From contig JAWQEG010001325.1 in NCBI GenBank assembly GCA_033782935.1, positions 1,550,001-1,614,000 on the forward strand: DNA of 64,000 nt. The letters run 5' to 3'. The DNA is from Petrolisthes cinctipes. Lineage: Eukaryota > Arthropoda > Malacostraca > Decapoda > Porcellanidae. Shown piece by piece: positions 54,368 to 64,000 of the stretch; position 1 is the first letter of the stretch; each line of letters begins with the position of its first letter. The position numbers and the translations under genes were made by a program. The notes below the pieces were generated by a model, which was not told the DNA's origin, did not search any database, and saw only the letters and a program-made list of their open reading frames with translations.

Positions 54368-56480
54368 CAGCCGGCTCCACTGCCGCGAGGGCCACTGCAG
54401 TGTTGTCAGCACTCCCTCTCCCAGGCTTGAACCACAAACTTCGGTCCGAGACACACATCTGAAGCACTCACTAGTGAGAGAGAAGGTAATGATGGTTGGT
54501 AGGCTTGTATGCTGAGTGAAACGAATGACAATGAAATAATAATCTGTATGTGAGCAATTTTGTTTTTAGGTGGATGCAACAATAGGCACCAAATGATTCC
54601 TGATGTATTATTTTGCTATATTTCATAGTGCGGAATATTACATTGTAATGCTTGATAAATCAGGTTTTGATTAACTATTAAGATGCACCTGTGGCTAGTT
54701 TATGGATGTTCTGATAATATTGACATATTAAGTAGGAGAGCCCTTTTCCTTGCTCCGGGGTAAAACTCAGCACTCTGACATTTGCGAGCAACAACCTCTA
54801 CCTTACTGACCTCGCTGATACTTGAGGAACAATTACATAAGAATTGAGAATATTAGATAATCCAAGCGTAGGCAACATGAACTATCCATCATCTGGTCCC
54901 TTTAATTATTACCTCAAATAAATCGGGATAAGTAAATCCTATATATTGGCTGATATGTATTCACATTGCAAGGACGGAAACTGAATACCCAAGCCCTCTT
55001 CATGCAGGAACCCAATGCATGGCAGGTGGCACATTCCTTTAGAGAATTTAGTACTAAAATTAATAACATGTAGCACATCTATCTGGGCAATTACTGGTAT
55101 TTATCGTATTAAGGCTTACGTTATTCCTCATTATTGCCTTGCAGAAATGCGAGGCAAATACTGTGATAAGAACATACATAACTTTACGGTTGTTACCCTT
55201 AAGCTTACATGAGTATTAATTATTTGTTTACTATTGAATGCAATGTAATCAGAATCGCGCCCAGACTCCCTCCTTCACAAAGACCTACAGCCGGTCGGGC
55301 ATCGAGGCGACGAGACTAGTAAATGCTTCAGACGTTTCTCTTGTATCGAAGTTCGCGGTTCACTCCTGGGCGAATGAGCAGTGAAAACACAGACATTTTT
55401 CAACTCAGATACGGATCAGATGCAGGCAGAGGCAGGCGAGCGAGAGGAGGACTGGCAAAATGATCGCTTTTGTCTGTGTGTGGAGAATTGTTAGTTCGAG
55501 TGAATGAGGTCTAACGTGACAGTTTAGTAAGCAAGTGACATTCATTTAATAAATCGAAGACGGGACCGGAAAGCATAAATGATGACAAGGAGAACAACCT
55601 ACACTAAAACATATCTGTCTTATTAAATACAGCCCCAAGACCAATTATATGGAGACTAAGTGGTAAAGGAAAGGGCCGAAGGGAGAGAGAGGGAGATGGG
55701 AAGAGTAAAGGTAGAGATAAGATGGAGGTGGAAACCAAGGGATGTTCATCTGCACCCTGCACAAGAATTGCACCAGCCTCGTCTACAAGGTTATTTCCAT
55801 TTCCTGGGAAAAATAAATGTATTACACCTGTTAAACCTGAAATTTTAGTTTTACCACCAAACTTCAGTTTTCGTCCTTGCAATGCGAATATATTACAGCC
55901 AGCAAATAGGATTTACTTTCCCGGTTTTATTTGAGGTAATAATTAAAGGGGCCAGATGATGGATAGTTCATGTTGCCTACGCTTGGATTATCTAATATTC
56001 TCAATTCTTATGTAATTGTTCCTCAAGTATCAGCGAGGTCAGTAAGGTAGAGGTTGTTGCTCGCAAATGTCAGAGTGCTGAGTTTTACCCCGGAGCAAGG
56101 AAAAGGGCTCTCCTACTTAATATGTCAATATTATCAGAACATCCATAAACTAGCCACAGGTGCATCTTAATAGTTAATCAAAACCTGATTTATCAAGCAT
56201 TACAATGTAATATTCCGCACTATGAAATATAGCAAAATAATACATCAGGAATCATTTGGTGCCTATTGTTGCATCCACCTAAAAACAAAATTGCTCACAT
56301 ACAGATTATTATTTCATTGTCATTCGTTTCACTCAGCATACAAGCCTACCAACCATCATTACCTTCTCTCTCACTAGTGAGTGCTTCAGATGTGTGTCTC
56401 GGACCGAAGTTTGTGGTTCAAGCCTGGGAGAGGGAGTGCTGACAACACTGCAGTGGCCCTCGCGGCAGTGGAGCCGGCTG
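54368..56480. mobile_element. 2.1-kb TIR element with about 560-bp arms, TA-flanked
   Basis: Both ends read CAGCCGGCTCCACTGCCGCG; arms 54368-54925 and 55919-56480 are inverted copies that look about 99% identical by eye. TA at 54366-54367 and 56481-56482. The 990-bp middle has no transposase. Arm identity shows recent movement or gene conversion. Inside each arm GTGGTTCAAGCCTGG resembles a Pol III B box, and a similar GCGGTTCACTCCTGG occurs in the middle (about 55358). Confidence 0.92.
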
Positions 56481-56615
56481 TACAAGCAGTACAACTTCCA
56501 AAGAAGAACTGATGGTTTATGGAAATCACCTTTGATGGCAACAACTATAACTTAAATTACCCCAAATTACGATAATCTGAGGAAATTACCTCAAAAATGA
56601 GAGATTTGATTAAGA

Positions 56616-57436
56616 CAGTGCGTATTAGAGACCCTATATAAGAGAGACTGGACAGCCACCATTCTTGCTCATACTTCGTGTTTTCCGCGATACCTCTCAA
56701 GTTAGTATAGAAAAAATGTACAGTTGCTAGATACTACCAGCTAGTAATCTCCTGCTGACATTCGTGGGTAAAATGTTGACAAAAATTGCATTCTTTCCAT
56801 ATACAGGTATATATTTTAAATACTATAAGATACCTGAAGTTATAAATCCTACTATACGTCATGTAGGCGTTATTTAAAGCACATGATAGGACGTAACCAG
56901 TTGCCAGACGATGCTACTAAACCGAGACGTTTGACTGAAAGATGACAGCAGTAGTCAATGTGTTTAGGGTATCTGTGAAACCTTTGATACTATGATTAGT
57001 TTAATTCATTTTTGTGTGAAAATGGTTTCCGTAGGAGTATTACCAACGTTTACACACTACTGTTTACATGCTGTTCACATAAATATGAGGGAATCTGTTG
57101 TCGCGATGAATGGTTAAGTACAGTATTATATTACTGATTCGGCATTCTGTAAGGCTTACGGAAGTTTTCAAGGAATATTTATGTTGAGTTGAAGATCGAT
57201 TAAAAGCTATCTCTGCTGGTTTATCTAAATAAAATATTATATATATATATATATATTCTACCGAGTAATCAGTCACGCATCATAGTCAAGGCAAAATATA
57301 CATTGTGCCGAACCTGCTATCAGGCAGAGACGAGTAAGAGCAAACATGGCACCCCATTCAACCAGCCAATCAGCTAGCAGCAAAAATTTTGGCTCTCCAG
57401 TCTCTCTATATAGGGTCTCTAGTGCGTATCGCACTG
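56616..57436. mobile_element. 0.8-kb inverted-repeat element with CAGTGCG ends
   Basis: Left arm 56616-56657 and right arm 57391-57436 are inverted copies sharing GAGACCCTATATA and GAGAGACTGGA. CAGTG ends are seen in hAT-type elements, but flanks (GATTAAGA / CATATTAT) give no 8-bp duplication. The interior has a TA run at 57234-57255 and no gene. Confidence 0.6.
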
Positions 57437-57618
57437 CATATTATCTCGCAGCAAAAGTTATACATGGCAACTTTGCCTTAGTCATCAACATTGTTCAGTA
57501 CGAGTAGCCTAGTTTGTGTCGAGGGGTTTTCTTTGAAACTTTTCAAGGCCATTGCTTATTTGTGAGCAAGCTCGCATGAAGTGGAGTCGACTAGGGCTGC
57601 ATTAATGCTTGAAATTTG

Positions 57619-58621
57619 CTAGTTTAATTGTGCAAACCTGTCGTTGTTAGTAGTAGTGTTCAATTTCCTTCTTAATTTGCCTCTTTCTCCCATGAGAATC
57701 CTTCTGTCTTTTGGTATTATTGAAGTCTTGGCATTTCTGCTTGACCTCGGTGGTACATTTTGAATAAAGGCTTTTAGAAAAGTATCGAGTATTAAGTCTA
57801 GTTGTTCGTTAGGGGTGAGATGGTCTAGGGAGGTAGACCAGTCAGTTGAGAGGATGAACGCATATATACCATCCCATGACACGTCTTGACTAAAAAAGTT
57901 GAGGTCTGAGAAGTTGGTAGGTAATTCAGGTACTTTATTATAGTTTGGTTTTGTCACTGAAAAGTTAATGTTGGTGGTGATTTTGATCAGATAATGATCA
58001 CTCATGTTGGTTATTAAGACATCATGGTTGTGTATGAGGTCCTCGTTGTTGGTAAAAAGCAAGTCAAAGATGTTGTTTTGACTAGTTTGTGTTGTATTAC
58101 CTGGGTGAGGAAGAAGTCTTGGACAAAAGATTGAAGATGTAGTGCCTGAGACCGGTCACTGGATGAGTCTCCATTAATGGAGTACGTGGACCAATCTATA
58201 ATTGGTAGATTAAGATTTCCCTTGATCAGCATAGGCTGGGGAGTAAAGATATCTAATAGAGCAGAAATGGTTTTGATGGTTTCGAGAAGGCTTGGATGGG
58301 GCAATCTGGTGGACGATAAATGATGGTGAAGATGAGGTCTAACTTCTTTATATAGATGATTTGGGCCTCAGTATATGAGTTGGAGGTGGAGAGGAGAACT
58401 TGGATATCGGGTATGAGTTCTTGTCTTATGTATGTAATGACACCACCTTTCTTTCTGTTAGTGCGGTTAGTGCGTATGATATTATAGTTATTGATATGAA
58501 CCTCCGCATCTTTGATGTTATGGTTTAAACGGGATTCGCTAAAGGATGCAAGTAGGGCGTGAGAATCTGTCATTAATTCCTTAATAAGGGGTAACTTTTC
58601 TTTGAAGCTATATGGAATCAA
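57619..58621 (-). pseudogene. CR1-like LINE endonuclease (RT missing)
   Basis: Minus-strand frames read in order: SESRLNHNIKDAEV, NRKKGGVITYIRQ, IIYRPPDCP, then after a shift LIKGNLNLPIIDWSTYS (the GDFNLPxIDW motif with Asp changed to Asn), then after another shift LITNMSDHYLIKI (Asp-His pair). The pre-RT linker ends at about 57619; no RT follows. The element is thus 3'-truncated, the opposite of the usual 5' truncation. Confidence 0.8.
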
Positions 58622-58989
58622 ACCCTCTATGTTTGCTGTTATGATGTTACTTAATACTGGCGTTGGAGGAACGGTGGAGGGTCAGCCATGTTGGGTAGGG
58701 GGACTGGGTGATGCTGGTGTTATGAGCTGAAATTCTGGTCCCTTTGTATTGGCAAAAGCCTCATTAATTGTGCTAGTTGGGACTTCATCTCTTGGATGTC
58801 TGAGAATAAAACAAAATTGGTTAATATGTTGTGAGTCATCGTTATGGTGATATTGGCTGGTAGGTTGGTTGGTAGACTGCTGGTGATATGTGTGGGAGTG
58901 TGTGGTGGGAGGGTATGTTCGACCTGGTTTATTAGTGTCCGTGTGTATAGGTGTGGGTGGGGTAGGGGATTGTGGTTGGTAGCGTCGAG

Positions 58990-59745
58990 TGCCTTTTAGG
59001 TGAAGATGAGGGCATTATAGGTGTAGGCAAAGTCTGTCTTTTTCTGAATTTTTACATATAACGGGATGATAGTGGGTGCAAGTTTGAGATGTGCAACCCC
59101 TTTTTGTGTCCCGACCATAAATTCTGTACTTGTAGCAGATTTTAGGGTGTGCGTAGTTGCACTTTTTTCCTGAGCGTCCGTATTTGCAAGAATGAGTTTT
59201 ATAAAATTTGCAGATTTTGATCTTATTATCATTACTATTTCTAACACTATTATTTGTATTATTAGAGTTAGAAGTGTTTGTGGTAGAAGGCAAGGTTGGG
59301 TTGACCGGAGGGTTAGGATTGTTAGGATCAACCGAGGCCGTTTGTAGTGACTGCTCACTACCCTCTTAATCACTGCTATTTTCATTCTCTATAATATCCT
59401 TTTGTAGGTTATCAGAGGCAGCGTAAATTATTGCTTGTAACGGCTGTTCACAAACACTAACTTCTTGATCATTGTTATTTTCGTTCCCGCTTCATTGATG
59501 AGAAGAATAGAGACGAAAGCAAATTTTCGATCATAATCCTCGTCATCAATCGAGGTACAAACACAATGTTCACACTTGTATTTATGTCGAGTCGTGAACC
59601 AATTGACTAGCGCATATGCTGGTAATTTAGAGCAGTTTGGGTGGAGATATTTGTCACATGTTTCACACTTTATGCATTCCGAAACACAGAGCCTAGGGCA
59701 TATAACACATGATTGCTCTGGAGGGGGTAAATTAGTACGTGACAT
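58990..59745 (-). pseudogene. CR1-like LINE ORF1 with PHD-like and CCCH-like fingers
   Basis: Starts MSRTNLPPPEQSCVICPRLC at 59745 with a Cys-rich PHD-type arrangement (CIKCETCDKYLHPNC, CEHCVC). After frameshifts near 59428 and 59385 it continues with an Asn/Ser-rich stretch and two CCCH-like fingers: CKFYKTHSCKYGRSGKKCNY plus AH, and a second with CTSQTCTHYH (about 59015-59215). ORF1 proteins with PHD-like and CCCH-like fingers are known in CR1-group LINEs. The likely role is nucleic-acid/RNP binding. Decayed. Confidence 0.78.
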
Positions 59746-59760
59746 TGTGTCAGTTTAGAA

Positions 59761-60262
59761 TTTGTGTCGGGGTTAGTCAGCTGTTCAGGTGGCCGAGGTG
59801 GGATGGCTGGGGGGGGGGGGGAGCCATGCATGCACAAACATCAGGAACAAGGTCAAATGAAGGGTAAAGCCTGGGAATTTCAATTATTCACTTTTACTGC
59901 GACTAAGTCCAGCTACACCAGAAATCCAAAACCCTGACAACTTGTTCCTTCGCCACTTACGGAGCTTTATGAGCGTTTGGGAGTCTGTATATTAACACGG
60001 GAATTCACACTGGGAATCGGAGCTAAATGTAGTCAGTGGAATTGTTGGACAATTTTCCAGGCCCCCTATGTCCCTGTTCACCTAGCAGTAAGTAGGTACC
60101 CGGCTGTAAGAGCAAGGATAGCAACCTTGTAGGCTGGGGGAAGATGTGTTGATGTAACTAGACTTGACTGCCTTAATGACCAACACCATGAGTCGATAGG
60201 CATAAAGCCCAAAATCTTCTTGCTAAATGTAACACGTCTCCACTCCACGATACCTACAAACA
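59761..60262. other. gene-free region with a conserved-looking repeat core
   Basis: A G-run at 59809-59821. GTTCACCTAGCAGTAAGTAG with GTACC after it (about 60076-60100) resembles a short core I associate with SINE-like repeats of invertebrates; that link is from memory and not verified. Confidence 0.35.
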
Positions 60263-60275
60263 CACACACACATGG

Positions 60276-60317
<42 letters not shown>

Positions 60318-60343
60318 GCACACACACACACACAGATGGCAAT

Positions 60344-60374
<31 letters not shown>

Positions 60375-60859
60375 GCTTTATAAGTGTGCTAGAAACATCT
60401 TAAATCAATGACACACACACACACACACAGAAATACACACACACACTGAAATATACACACACTCACACACACACACACAATGACACACATACAGCAACGC
60501 ACACACACTCACACACACACATGGTTTTCTTAAGTGTGCTAGAAACGTCTTAAATCAATGACACACACACACTGAAATATAGACACACTCACAATGACAC
60601 ACAAACACACAGTTTCTCTCTCTTTCTCACACACACACACACACACGACAAATCAGAAAGTGTGTTTTTCATGCAGATATTAATCTAGAGAGAGAGAAAA
60701 ACTGTGCGTGTGTGTGTGCATTGCTGTATGTGTATATGTGTGTCGTGTGTGTGTGTGTGTATTGTCCTGTGCGTGTGTATTGAGATGTGCGTGTGTGTGT
60801 TTGTTTTTCTTTCTGTGTGTGTGTGTGTGTGTATTGACATGTGCGTGTGTGTGTTTGTC

Positions 60860-60890
<31 letters not shown>

Positions 60891-60970
60891 CGTTCTTTCT
60901 GTGTTTGTGTGTGTGTATTGTCCTATGTGTGTGTGTGTATTGAGATGTGCGCGTGTGTGTATATTGTTCT

Positions 60971-61018
<48 letters not shown>

Positions 61019-61310
61019 TGTCCTGTGTGTGTGTGCGTGCGAGTATTGTTTGTCTTTCTGTGTGTGTGTATATGCTGTCCGTCTTTCTGTGTGTGTGTGT
61101 GTGTTGTCCTATGTGTGTGTGTGTGTGTATTGAGATGTGCGCGTGTGTGTATATTGTTCTGTGTATGTGTGTATTGTTCTGCGTGTGTGTGTGTATTGTC
61201 TTTCTGTGTGTGTGTGTGTGAGTATTGTCTGTCTTTCTGTGTGTGTGTATATATTGTCCGTCTTTCTGTGGGTGTGTGTGTGTGTGTGGAGGGTATCTCT
61301 TAAAACAGCG
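60263..61310. repeat. CA/TA/GT simple-sequence block
   Basis: CA runs, a (TA)n run at 60277-60312, CA arrays to about 60650 with a 150-bp duplication (TAAGTGTGCTAGAAAC at 60381 and 60531), then GT arrays interrupted by ATTGTCCT, ATTGAGATGTGCG and TTTCTTTCT words (60705-61290). Long frames over it are Cys/Val repeats and not genes. Confidence 0.92.
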
Positions 61311-61319
61311 TCTACTTGT

Positions 61320-62118
61320 GTTTATACAGTCCCTGTGGAATGAAGAACGCATCCCGAAATCCTGGATCGATGCTACAATCATTCCCATCTACAAAAACAA
61401 AGGAGAGAGGAGTGATTGCAACAACAGCCGTGGCATCTTCCTCCTCTCCGTGGCCGGTAAGTACTGGCAAGATTCATGCTCTCTAGTGTTTCTGAGTCAG
61501 TGTTGCCTGAATCCCAGTGTGGATTCAGGAAGGAAAGGGGAACCATAGACATGGTGTTCTCCCCAAGACAAATTCAAGAAAAGTGCACTGAACAAAACAA
61601 AGACCTTTATATAGTCTTTATTGACCTGACCAAGGCGTTCGACACAGTTCTGTGGAAAATCCTACTAAAATATGGAGTACCAGAAAAGTTTCTCAATATG
61701 ATCGAACTTTTCCACTCTTGTGTGGAAGCTAAAGTTACTATAAGTGGCAAGGAATCAACACCTTTTCCTGTAGAAGTGGGGGTGAAGCAGGGGGACGTCT
61801 TGGCCCCAATACTATTCAACCTCTTTATCTCAGTGGTAATGAAACTTCTGCAGACCTCGCTTAGAGAGGAAGATGGTGTACAAATATAATACAGACTTGA
61901 TAGAAGTCTATTCAACATCCGCAGACTCCAAGCACAGACCAAAACAACTACTAAACAGGTGGTAGATTTGCAATATGCTGATGATGATGCTCTTGTGACT
62001 CACACAGCTGATGCAATGCAACGTATCCTAGACACGTTGCATAATATCTACCAAGCTTTCGGTTTACAAATTAATACACGCAAAACCGAAATTCTAGTGC
62101 AGTTAGCCACCCAAGAAC
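61320..62118 (+). pseudogene. LINE reverse transcriptase fragment
   Basis: RT palm in three phases. SLWNEERIPKSWIDATIIPI and YKNKGERSDCNNSRGI come first; after a shift near 61475 FRKERGTIDMVFSPRQIQEK, VFIDLTKAFDT (motif A) and VGVKQGDVLAPILFNLF; after a stop at 61889 and another shift LQYADDDALVTHTADAMQR and GLQINTRKTEIL. EN and the C-terminal domain are absent. The right edge coincides with the start of composite repeat CR. Confidence 0.85.
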
Positions 62119-62130
62119 AAGACATAAGTA

Positions 62131-63275
62131 CAGCTCCGGACAGATCAATGGTCCACACCCCATCCATCAGCGACTTGGTTTGGGCCTGGTCGGATCTGGT
62201 AACAGTTGCAGGTGGAGGGAGGGGGGATGTTAGTGGGAGAGGAGGAGAGAAATGTGGGCGGAGCTATATAGGAGGGTAACGAATGATTAGGTAGAGAGAC
62301 GTGTGTCAGGAGGAATGAATGAAGCATACACTGTGAACGGTATCGAATCACCAACAGTTTAAAGCAGGGTTCTTCAATCTTTTTCAGTCGTGACCCAGTT
62401 TTTACTATGACATCATTCTCGCGACCCATACAGAAAGATATTTTACAAATGATCAGAATTATCAACCTAAGAAAATACAAGGCCAGACGCTGAAACATAA
62501 TATTTATGATTAAAAGGCATTCTAACCAGAATTATAAACACTGCCTCACCTACCCTCCCTCTCTCTCTCACACACTCATTCAAGAAGGCTAATATTTGTG
62601 CAATGATTTTGTTTTATTTTTAATTAAATATATGAATATTCGATTATAAAAAATATGTTAGGTGGCTTCATGTATGAACTTCATATTTATTTTATTGTCA
62701 CGAACATTATTATTCTATTTTATTCATGTATTTATTTTTGTGAGCATGCGACGCCGTTGGGCGGAATTCGGGACACGTAATTTGAAGAACCCTGGTTTAA
62801 AGAAGTGCATACTGCATTAACGTAAGTGGATATAGAAGAGAAGAAATGTGATGATTTGAGGCGAGGGTGAGGGGGAAGAGGGTAAGAAAAATGAAGGTGA
62901 TTAGTTGAAAAGTAATAAAAAACAAATATAATTAGAATATCTGTTACATTATGTCCTTTAAATAAAGGCACTGTCTTTTGTTCACCATCGTAGTGGGATA
63001 GACTACTGAATATATATTATCCTTTGGATATTAGACAGCTATCCCTGTATTCCTTTTATCCCTCCCCGTAGTTGAGTATTGCCTGTAATGATGTGGGCAA
63101 TACTTTAAGGGTTTTTGCGCCCCTTCGGCCCCAGCCACTAGCTTACATTTCTTCAACTGTCCCTCCTATCTTCTTATTTCCTTCTTGCTTGCTGTCACAC
63201 CTCTCTATCACCGTTTTCTGGCGCTATATGACCTCCCTGTTGCGACGCCTAATATCAATCAATCAATCAACCTCT
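62131..63275 (+). repeat. composite repeat CR, plus-strand copy
   Basis: Begins CAGCTCCGGA, holds an internal hAT-type MITE (62365-62794) and ends in a LINE-like 3' region: TTAAGGGTTTTTGCGCCCC, CGCTATATGACCTCCCTGTT, CGCCTAAT and (ATCA)n at 63256-63271. Homologous to 35762-36864 on the other strand. The 3' end is also shared with 63781-64000 (minus). Confidence 0.87.
62365..62794 (+). mobile_element. 430-bp hAT-type MITE with 8-bp TSD
   Basis: Ends CAGGGTTCTTCAA and TTGAAGAACCCTG are perfect 13-bp inverted repeats (the match at the right end begins TTTGAAG). Target duplication GTTTAAAG at 62357-62364 and 62795-62802. Subterminal GTGACCCAG and GCGACCC words are typical of such hAT derivatives. 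No coding frame. Confidence 0.93.
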
Positions 63276-63780
63276 ACATATTGAGAACCAAAATACGATC
63301 AACAACATAATCTCAGCCGCAGTTTTTCGAATCATATAATTGAACTATAAGTGATAAGGGAGAAAGGCCTATGTCATTAAAACTGTTTAAGAACGAATGA
63401 GAAGGTTAAAAATATGAGAAAGAAAAGATAAACGGTAAGAAAGGAGGGAAGGACAAGCGAGAGAGGGATAAGACAGTAGGGAGGATAAGTAAGGTTGCCA
63501 GTTACATGAGAGATACTGTAATATGTATAGCCTATGCATAAAATTAGACCAAGTTTATTGAAAATGCCATATAGCGGCACCTATTCAAGTTTAACATCGA
63601 TTACTTTTAAATGCATGATTAGATGAAAAAATCCTGGTAAACAGCTTAATGAATTTGTTGACAAATATGATTATTAAAAAAGTTAGAAAATTAAACCGTC
63701 TTCTGCCCAAAAAAAAAAAAAAAAAAAGCAGCTGGGCTTGGGAGAAGGTGATAAATAAGGTGGACTACAAGCACGAGGGA
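63276..63780. other. gene-free spacer with A-run
   Basis: No gene. The A-run 63708-63727 may be the tail of a short minus-side insertion or a simple slippage tract. Confidence 0.5.
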
Positions 63781-64000
63781 TTTGATTGATATTAGGTGGC
63801 GCAACAGCGAGGTCAAATAGCACCAGGAAAAGGTGATAGAGAGGTGTGACAGCAGGCAAGAAGGAAATAGGAAGATAGGAGGGACAGTTGAAGAAATGTA
63901 AGCTAGTGGCTGGGGCCGAAGAAGCGTCAAAACCCTTAAAGTATTGCCCACATCATTACAGGCAATACTCAACTACGGGGAGGGATAAAAGGAATACAGG
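63781..64000 (-). repeat. composite repeat CR 3' end, minus-strand, cut by window end
   Basis: Reverse complement of 63058-63270: TTGATTGATATTAGG start, TAGTGGCTGGGGCCGAAG, CCCTTAAAGTATTGCCCACA. It forms a tail-to-tail inverted pair with the plus-strand copy 500 bp away. The rest lies beyond the window. Confidence 0.88.

Noticed and set aside
60669..61343. Frames up to 239 codons on both strands
   Set aside because: Same low-complexity GT/CA translation; no start context or domain.

Overview
The window is eukaryotic, repeat-dominated DNA. I could not recognise a single host gene. Nearly every coding stretch belongs to a transposable element, and the rest is microsatellite DNA, terminal-inverted-repeat (TIR) elements and AT-rich filler. 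The mix suggests an arthropod, most likely a decapod crustacean: RNase H-bearing LINEs, RTE, CR1/jockey-type LINEs, Ty3/gypsy pol fragments, a hAT transposon, many TA-flanked miniature elements and very dense GT/GA/GTAT repeats. That assignment is an inference from the repeat repertoire, not from a marker gene.

Layout. 1-3660: 3' two thirds of a LINE (here L1e). 3661-15365 and 18359-18558: a nest of insertions. A gypsy pol (gypsy-2) is interrupted by a Gmr1-like element whose 3' LTR (5712-14639) is split by a second LINE (L2e, 5915-14259). L2e has a hAT transposon in its ORF1 (6824-10418), and the hAT carries a 261-bp inverted-repeat element (9553-9813). An apparently intact RTE LINE (15366-18351, minus strand) sits further along in gypsy-2. 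18559-24217: gene-poor DNA with three dispersed repeat families, a TA-flanked MITE and a tRNA-derived SINE. 24230-30701: a complete 6.47-kb LINE (L4e) with a 12-bp target duplication, a broken ORF1 and an open ORF2. 30714-37368: noncoding repeats, an inverted partner of 19505-20115, a LINE tail, about 1.6 kb of simple sequence and a composite repeat. 37369-40420: a decayed LINE (L5e). 40483-44908: one dispersed repeat carrying two adjacent TA-flanked transposons. 45682-49758: two truncated LINEs placed head to head (L6e, L7e). 49759-57599: no genes, but an unusual promoter-like CRE/CCAAT cluster, a 181-bp near-perfect hairpin and a 2.1-kb element with about 560-bp TIRs. 57600-59760: 5' half of a CR1-type LINE with PHD-like and CCCH-like fingers. 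59761-64000: simple repeats, a LINE RT fragment and two more copies of the composite repeat.

The only proteins that look potentially functional are the RTE ORF (15387-18353, minus) and L4e ORF2 (26661-30407). They could supply retrotransposition machinery, including for short tails that resemble L4e's 3' end. Everything else is fossil. No database search was possible; family names rest on motifs read by eye, and clade names are given loosely where motifs do not separate clades.
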